Position numbers and translations under genes: made by a program. This document shows, in pieces, positions 1 to 5,461 of a stretch of DNA of 5,461 nt. Positions within the stretch are counted from its first letter, which is position 1. Each line of letters opens with the position of its first letter. The notes beneath the pieces are model-generated. The model was not told the DNA's origin. It ran no database searches and saw nothing but the letters and a program-made list of their open reading frames with translations. The DNA comes from Phycicoccus jejuensis (lineage in GTDB: Bacteria; Actinomycetota; Actinomycetes; Actinomycetales; Dermatophilaceae): positions 1 through 5,461 of the forward strand of contig NZ_JOEE01000020.1 of the NCBI RefSeq assembly GCF_000720925.1. The letters run 5' to 3'.

Positions 1-39
1 GGGGGTGGGAGTGGTGCCGAGTTTTTCCTTTGGTTGATG

Positions 40-69
40 ACGAACAAACAGCTTTTGCTGGTTGTTCGT
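40..69 (+). repeat. Leader hairpin 1 (candidate boxB-like stem)
   Basis: An inverted repeat pairs ACGAACAA (40-47) with TTGTTCGT (62-69). After one A/G mismatch (48/61), CAGC (49-52) pairs with GCTG (57-60), closing a TTTT loop (53-56). That gives 12 pairs of 13. Its place in the leader is where rRNA antitermination elements (boxB-boxA-boxC) occur in other bacteria, but that role is inferred here. It is not followed by a T-tract, so an intrinsic terminator is unlikely. Confidence 0.65.
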
Positions 70-83
70 GCTCAGCCGGGTTT

Positions 84-99
84 CACACGATCTCGTGTG
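84..99 (+). repeat. Leader hairpin 2, short perfect palindrome
   Basis: CACACG (84-89) pairs with CGTGTG (94-99) around the four bases ATCT. The symmetry continues through A90/T93. It could be a small RNA hairpin in the leader or a dyad bound by a protein at DNA level; position in transcribed leader favours the RNA reading. No specific factor is recognised. Confidence 0.5.
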
Positions 100-106
100 T
101 ATGAGT

Positions 107-141
107 TGTCCACTGGGTGCCCTTGCGGGGCTTGGTGGATG
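107..141 (+). repeat. Leader hairpin 3, directly before 16S
   Basis: Outer pairs run from T107/G141 through CCAC (110-113) with GTGG (135-138), then U-G wobbles 114-116 with 132-134. A two-base bulge (117-118) follows, then GCCC (119-122) pairs with GGGC (128-131) around loop TTGCG. About 14 pairs form in all, several of them G-U. It ends about 9 nt before mature 16S, mirroring the hairpin at 1687-1716 beyond the 16S 3' end, so it is a candidate 16S maturation element. Folding was done by eye. Confidence 0.5.
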
Positions 142-149
142 TGTATTCA

Positions 150-1681
<1,532 letters not shown>

Positions 1682-1686
1682 AGCAC

Positions 1687-1716
1687 TGGCCGGATGCCCC
1701 CTGGGTGTCTGGTCCA
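1687..1716 (+). repeat. ITS1 hairpin just after 16S
   Basis: TGG (1687-1689) pairs with CCA (1714-1716), with T1713 bulged. CC (1690-1691) pairs with GG (1711-1712), and GATGCCC (1693-1699) with GGGTGTC (1703-1709), closing a CCT loop. About 13 pairs form, three of them G-U. It starts about 10 nt beyond the 16S 3' end and may act in 3' maturation or block misfolding of the anti-Shine-Dalgarno tail. Pairing is seen in the sequence; the role is inferred. Confidence 0.55.
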
Positions 1717-1721
1717 TGTAA

Positions 1722-1756
1722 CGCCCGGTCTGTCCCCGAGTGTGGGGCAGCGGGTG
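1722..1756 (+). repeat. ITS1 hairpin with two-base bulge
   Basis: CGCCCG (1722-1727) pairs with CGGGTG (1751-1756). After bulged G1728 and T1729, CTGTCCC (1730-1736) pairs with GGGGCAG (1744-1750) around a 7-nt loop. Thirteen pairs form, two of them G-U. There is no T-tract after it, so it is not an intrinsic terminator. It is a probable structural element of the spacer RNA. Confidence 0.55.
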
Positions 1757-1786
1757 CTCTGGGTGGAACATCGATTCTGGCACCGT

Positions 1787-1800
1787 GGACCTGGTGGTCC
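1787..1800 (+). repeat. Small ITS1 hairpin
   Basis: GGACC (1787-1791) pairs perfectly with GGTCC (1796-1800) around TGGT. It is a small local stem in the middle of the spacer with no assigned function. Confidence 0.4.
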
Positions 1801-1990
1801 TCGCTAGTACGGCTCGCTCTTCGGGGTGGGTGTGGAACGCGGGGGGGCATCATGGGGCGCGGTGCCTGACACGTTGTTGGGTCCTGAGGGTTCGGGCCCG
1901 CCGGCTTGATGCTGGTGGTGTTCCCCCTCGGGCCGTCACTCCTGCCGTTGCGGTGGGGTGGGGCTGTCGGACCTTCGTCGCGGTCGAACC

Positions 1991-2025
1991 GCCGAGCAGC
2001 TGCTTGGTAGGCGCCGGGTACGGCG
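1991..2025 (+). repeat. Tandem pair of short hairpins late in ITS1
   Basis: Two stems stand side by side. GCCGAG (1991-1996) pairs with CTTGGT (2003-2008), using two G-U pairs, around the palindrome CAGCTG. CGCCG (2012-2016) pairs perfectly with CGGCG (2021-2025) around GGTA. They precede the conserved pre-23S block by about 20 nt. Their role, if any, in 23S processing is unknown. Confidence 0.4.
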
Positions 2026-2041
2026 AGGGCCCGCCCGTATG

Positions 2042-2070
2042 TTGAGAACTACACAGTGGACGCGAGCATC
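2042..2070 (+). promoter_or_regulatory. Conserved pre-23S block: 5' strand of the 23S processing stem
   Basis: The block reads TTGAGAACT, then ACACAGTGGACGCGAGC, then ATC. Bases 2046-2067 pair with 5235-5256 beyond the 23S 3' end: 20 Watson-Crick pairs, one G-U (2066/5236) and one A/C mismatch (2051/5251). A few weaker pairs continue at 2068-2069. Next, 2075-2082 pairs with 5219-5226, and 2086-2093 with 5204-5211, which is helix 1 of mature 23S. The long stem brings the ends of 23S together and is the expected RNase III-type substrate. The TTGAGAACT part resembles motifs near boxA-like antitermination elements in Actinobacteria; that second role is an inference. Confidence 0.88.
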
Positions 2071-2625
2071 TTAAAATCTTTGTGCATCAAGTTTTTAAGG
2101 GCACACGGTGGATGCCTTGGCACCAGGAACCGAAGAAGGACGTAGGAATCTGCGATAAGCCTCGGGGAGTCGATAACCAGACTGTGATCCGAGGATTTCC
2201 GAATGGGGAAACCCGGCTGGAGGCAAGTCCAGTCACTCCCGCCTGAATATATAGGGCGGGTAGAGGGAACGTGGGGAAGTGAAACATCTCAGTACCCACA
2301 GGAAGAGAAAGCAACCGCGATTCCGTGAGTAGTGGCGAGCGAAAGCGGAAGAGGCTAAACCGTATCTGTGTGAGAGCTGTCAGGCGTTGCAGGTACGGGG
2401 TCGTGGGACTTTTCGGACGAGGCTGACACCTTGTCATGGAGTCAGAAAATCGTGTCATAGTCGAAGGACATTGAAAGGTCCGGCACAGAGGGTGCGACCC
2501 CCGTAGACGAAATGTCATGATCTCCAGAGAAGTATCCCAAGTAGCACGGGGCCCGAGAAATCCCGTGTGAATCTGGCGGGACCACCCGCTAAGCCTAAAT
2601 ATTCCCTGGTGACCGATAGCGGACA

Positions 2626-2656
<31 letters not shown>

Positions 2657-3217
2657 GGGAGGGGAGTGAAATAGATCCTGAAACCGTGTGCCTACAATCC
2701 GTCGGAGCCTCCTTGTGGGGTGACGGCGTGCCTTTTGAAGAATGAGCCTGCGAGTTAGTGCTCAGTGGCGAGGTTAACCCGTGTGGGGAAGCCGTAGCGA
2801 AAGCGAGTCCGAACAGGGCGATTGAGTCGCTGGGTCTAGACCCGAAGCGGAGTGATCTACCCATGGCCAGGTTGAAGCGACGGTAAGACGTCGTGGAGGA
2901 CCGAACCCACTTAGGTTGAAAACTGAGGGGATGAGCTGTGGGTAGGGGTGAAAGGCCAATCAAACTCCGTGATAGCTGGTTCTCCCCGAAATGCATTTAG
3001 GTGCAGCGTCACGTGTTTCTTACCGGAGGTAGAGCTACTGGATAGCCGATGGGCCTCACCAGGTTACTGACGTTAGCCAAACTCCGAATGCCGGTAAGTG
3101 AGAGCGTGGCAGTGAGACTGCGGGGGATAAGCTCCGTAGTCGAGAGGGAAACAGCCCAGATCACCAGCTAAGGTCCCTAAGCGTGTGCTAAGTGGGAAAG
3201 GATGTGGAGTTGCATTG

Positions 3218-3279
<62 letters not shown>

Positions 3280-3335
3280 AAGTGATTCCGCGCCGACAAT
3301 GTAGCGGGGCTCAAGCACACCACCGAAGCTGTGGC

Positions 3336-3390
3336 ATTGACACTTTGCCCGGCCACCACGCCTGCGGGTTGGTGGTCCAAGCGTGTCGAT
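3336..3390 (+). other. Expanded helix 45 of 23S rRNA
   Basis: Helix 45 is about 22 nt in E. coli (1164-1185) but spans 55 nt here, between conserved flanks GAAGCTGTGGC (to 3335) and GGGTAGGGGAGCG (from 3391). It folds as a near-continuous rod. ATTGACAC (3336-3343) pairs with GTGTCGAT (3383-3390), then TTTG (3344-3347) with CAAG (3378-3381), with C3382 bulged. After three bulged C (3348-3350), GGCCACCA (3351-3358) pairs with TGGTGGTC (3370-3377). GCC (3360-3362) then pairs with GGT (3367-3369), closing the UNCG-type tetraloop TGCG (3363-3366). About 23 pairs form. The location matches the helix 45 site of intervening sequences in Salmonella 23S. Whether this arm is cleaved or stays in the ribosome cannot be told from DNA. 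Confidence 0.8.
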
Positions 3391-3614
3391 GGGTAGGGGA
3401 GCGTCGTGTGGCCAGGGAAGCGGCGGAGTGATCCAGCCGTGGAGGCCACACGAGTGAGAATGCAGGCATGAGTAGCGAATGACGGGTGAGAAACCCGTCC
3501 GCCGAATAACCAAGGGTTCCAGGGTCAAGCTAATCTGCCCTGGGTAAGTCGGGACCTAAGGCGAGGCCGACAGGCGTAGTCGATGGACATCCGGTTGATA
3601 TTCCGGAACCGGCG

Positions 3615-3730
3615 AAGAACCGCCCATGACGAACCTTCTGATGCTAAACGCCTGAAACCGGCCACTGCCGCCCGTCTTCGGATGGGTGGTCGGCCGGCGG
3701 AACGCGTGACCCGAGGTTGTAGTAGTCAAG
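3615..3730 (+). other. Actinobacterial domain III insertion (helix 54a)
   Basis: Aligned by eye with E. coli, the segment between the GTTGATATTCCGG motif and AAGCGATGGAGAGACGCAGGAAGG holds roughly 110 extra bases. This insertion between helices 54 and 55 is a known marker of high-GC Gram-positive 23S rRNA. Its distal part is a strong hairpin. CCGGCC (3658-3663) pairs with GGCCGG (3692-3697), and CCGCCCGTC (3668-3676) pairs with GATGGGTGG (3681-3689), including G-U pairs, around a C(TTCG)G tetraloop (3677-3680). It supports placing the organism in Actinomycetota. The edges are approximate. Confidence 0.88.
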
Positions 3731-4236
3731 CGATGGAGAGACGCAGGAAGGTAGCCTCCGCGTGGCGATGGTAGTCCACGTCCAAGGGTGTAGGGAGTGA
3801 CATAGGCAAATCCGTGTCACACATATCCTGAGACCTGATAGTGACCGCGAATGCGGGAAGCAGGGTGATCCTATGCTGCCAAGAAAATCTTCTAGCGAGG
3901 TTCGAGCCGCCCGTACCCCAAACCGACTCAGGTGGTTAGGTAGAGAATACCAAGGCGATCGAGTGAATCGTGGTTAAGGAATTCGGCAAAATGCCCCCGT
4001 AACTTCGGGAGAAGGGGGGCCCGGACCCTGAAGGAGCTTGCCTCCTAGGGTGAAGGGCCGCAGAGACCAGGGAGAAGCGACTGTTTACTAAAAACACAGG
4101 TCCGTGCGAAGTCGCAAGACGATGTATACGGACTGACGCCTGCCCGGTGCTGGAAGGTTAAGAGGACGGGTTAGATCCCTTGAGGGTCGAAGCTCAGAAT
4201 TTAAGCCCCAGTAAACGGCGGTGGTAACTATAACCA

Positions 4237-4292
<56 letters not shown>

Positions 4293-4801
4293 CGACTTCT
4301 CCACTGTCTCAACCGCGAACTCGGCGAAATTGCACTACGAGTAAAGATGCTCGTTACGCGCAGAAGGACGGAAAGACCCCGGGACCTTTACTATAGCTTG
4401 GTATTGGTGTTCGGTACGGCTTGTGTAGGATAGGTGGGAGACTGTGAAGCATGCACGCCAGTGTGTGTGGAGTCAACGTTGAAATACCACTCTGGTCGTT
4501 CTGGATATCTAACCTCGGTCCGTGATCCGGATCAGGGACAGTGCCTGGTGGGTAGTTTAACTGGGGCGGTTGCCTCCTAAAATGTAACGGAGGCGCTCAA
4601 AGGTTCCCTCAGCCTGGTTGGCAATCAGGTGTCGAGTGTAAGTACACAAGGGAGCTTGACTGCGAGACTGACAGGTCGAGCAGGGACGAAAGTCGGAACT
4701 AGTGACCCGGCGGTGGCTTGTGGAAGCGCCGTCGCTCAACGGATAAAAGGTACCCCGGGGATAACAGGCTGATCTTGCCCAAGAGTCCATATCGACGGCA
4801 T

Positions 4802-4839
<38 letters not shown>

Positions 4840-4849
4840 GTGGAGTTGC

Positions 4850-4883
<34 letters not shown>

Positions 4884-4899
4884 TACGCGAGCTGGGTTT

Positions 4900-4930
<31 letters not shown>

Positions 4931-4958
4931 TCTGTGCGCGTAGGAAACTTGAGAAGGG

Positions 4959-5002
<44 letters not shown>

Positions 5003-5049
5003 GTCAGTTGTCCTGCCAAGGGCACCGCTGATTAGCTACGTTCGGAAGT

Positions 5050-5080
<31 letters not shown>

Positions 5081-5234
5081 ACGCTTCAAGATGAGGTTTC
5101 CATGGGACTTGTTCCCGAGAGGCTCCCGGCTAGACGACCGGGTTGATAGGCCAGATGTGGAAGTGCAGCAATGCATGCAGCTGACTGGTACTAATAAGCC
5201 GACAACTTGATACACACCCAAAGATTCTTTGCGT

Positions 5235-5256
5235 GTTCGCGTCCACTGTGCAGTTC
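5235..5256 (+). promoter_or_regulatory. 3' strand of the 23S processing stem
   Basis: GTTCGCGTCCACTGTGCAGTTC is split here as GTTCGCGTCCA and CTGTGCAGTTC. It is the near-perfect reverse complement of 2046-2067 at the end of ITS1: 20 Watson-Crick pairs, one G-U and one A/C mismatch. Covarying flanks of 23S in this form are the usual cleavage site for its release from the precursor. Its last four bases are shared with the hairpin at 5253-5275. Confidence 0.88.
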
Positions 5257-5275
5257 CCGAGATACGGTCGGGAAC
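5253..5275 (+). repeat. ITS2 hairpin overlapping the 23S processing stem
   Basis: GTTCCCGA (5253-5260) pairs perfectly with TCGGGAAC (5268-5275) around loop GATACGG. No T-tract follows, so it should not terminate transcription before 5S. Bases 5253-5256 are also needed by the base of the long 23S stem, so the two structures compete at that edge. Confidence 0.7.
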
Positions 5276-5296
5276 CCGATTGAGATCTCCATAGAG

Positions 5297-5413
5297 TTTC
5301 GGCTGTCATAGCGAAGGGGAAACGCCCGGCTCCATTCCGAACCCGGAAGCTAAGCCCTTCAGCGCCGATGGTACTGCACTGGTGACGGTGTGGGAGAGTA
5401 GGACGCAGCCGGA
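5297..5413 (+). rRNA. rrf: 5S ribosomal RNA, complete
   Basis: 5S rRNA of the large subunit, forming part of the central protuberance with L5, L18 and L25-type proteins. The core reads CCATTCCGAACCCGGAAGCTAAG (split as CCATTCCGAAC and CCGGAAGCTAAG), followed by CAGCGCCGATGGTACTGC and GTGGGAGAGTAGG, all typical. Helix I pairs TTTCGGCTG (5297-5305) with CAGCCGGAC (5406-5414). The length of about 117 nt is normal for Gram-positive 5S. The ends are uncertain by one or two bases. It lies third in the operon and should be co-transcribed with 16S and 23S. Confidence 0.96.
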
Positions 5414-5423
5414 CAACCATTCC

Positions 5424-5460
5424 AGAAAGGGCCCACCAACACACTTGGTGGGCCCTTTCT
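5424..5460 (+). terminator. Intrinsic terminator hairpin of the rRNA operon
   Basis: AGAAAGGGCCCACCAA (5424-5439) pairs perfectly over 16 bp with TTGGTGGGCCCTTTCT (5445-5460) around the loop CACAC. It starts about 10 nt after 5S. The 3' arm ends in TTTCT, so the short U-rich part lies within the stem, as often seen in high-GC bacteria. Any longer T-tract would lie beyond the window edge. The A-rich 5' arm would give a similar structure on the other strand, so it might stop transcription from both sides. Confidence 0.92.
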
Positions 5461-5461
5461 C

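Larger units (their letters stand above)
1..149 (+). other. rRNA operon 5' leader (external transcribed spacer), left-truncated
   Basis: This is the stretch upstream of mature 16S and holds no gene. It is taken to be transcribed because it ends directly at the 16S 5' end and contains three good hairpins (40-69, 84-99, 107-141), as expected of a pre-rRNA leader. I could not find a convincing -35/-10 pair with proper spacing, so the rRNA promoters probably lie before base 1. The first 20 bases are G-rich, followed by a pyrimidine run (GTTTTTCCTTT). No clear boxA antitermination motif of the TGYTCTTT type was recognised, although the region around 60-75 is a plausible place for a diverged one. 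Hairpins are seen in the sequence; the leader role is inferred from position. Confidence 0.8.
5214..5296 (+). other. 23S-5S internal transcribed spacer (ITS2)
   Basis: A short spacer of about 83 nt with no gene. It contains the 3' strands of the pre-23S stem (5219-5226 and 5235-5256), a perfect local hairpin (5253-5275) and a small GAGATCTC palindrome (5282-5289) just before 5S. I found no extended stem joining the two sides of 5S beyond its own helix I. Confidence 0.9.

Noticed and set aside
20..70. Possible sigma-70 type promoter in the leader
   Set aside because: TTGATG (34-39) resembles a -35 box, but no TATAAT-like hexamer sits 16-18 bases downstream, and the segment is already occupied by a hairpin.
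5253..5275. Intrinsic terminator between 23S and 5S
   Set aside because: The hairpin is perfect but short and followed by CCGATTGAG rather than a T-tract, and 5S must be transcribed past it.

Overview
The window holds one complete bacterial ribosomal RNA operon on the + strand: 16S (about 150-1677), a spacer without tRNA genes (ITS1, 1678-2083), 23S (about 2084-5213), a short spacer (ITS2, 5214-5296), 5S (about 5297-5413) and a strong terminator hairpin (5424-5460). I see no protein-coding gene. Every long open frame lies inside rRNA or ITS1 and is best explained as a by-product of GC-rich structured RNA. The promoters must lie upstream of base 1.

The organism is a high-GC Gram-positive bacterium (Actinomycetota). 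The 23S carries the long domain III insertion typical of that phylum, ITS1 has no tRNA-Ile or tRNA-Ala, and the block before 23S matches the actinobacterial GAGAACT-x-CACAGTGGACGCGAGC motif. The 16S reads like Micrococcales, and from memory is closest to the Dermatophilaceae/Intrasporangiaceae group (for example TTCAGCAGGGAAGAAGCG and the ending near GTCGAAGGTGGGACTGGCG). That family call is tentative and was not checked by a search.

Layout: bases 1-149 are transcribed leader with three hairpins. ITS1 is GC-rich and full of local hairpins. It ends in the 5' strand of the pre-23S processing stem (2046-2067), whose partner lies just after 23S (5235-5256). The two strands form about 21 pairs with one mismatch, bringing the 23S ends together for RNase III-type cleavage. 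ITS2 then folds a second hairpin that overlaps this stem by four bases.

The operon itself is ordinary, and I found no undescribed biological system. The most unusual point is helix 45 of the 23S rRNA (3336-3390). It is about 33 nt longer than in E. coli and folds into a rod of about 23 bp capped by a UNCG tetraloop, at the place where Salmonella 23S carries excised intervening sequences. Other points worth checking are the lack of an obvious long-range 16S processing stem and the overlapping alternative hairpin in ITS2.
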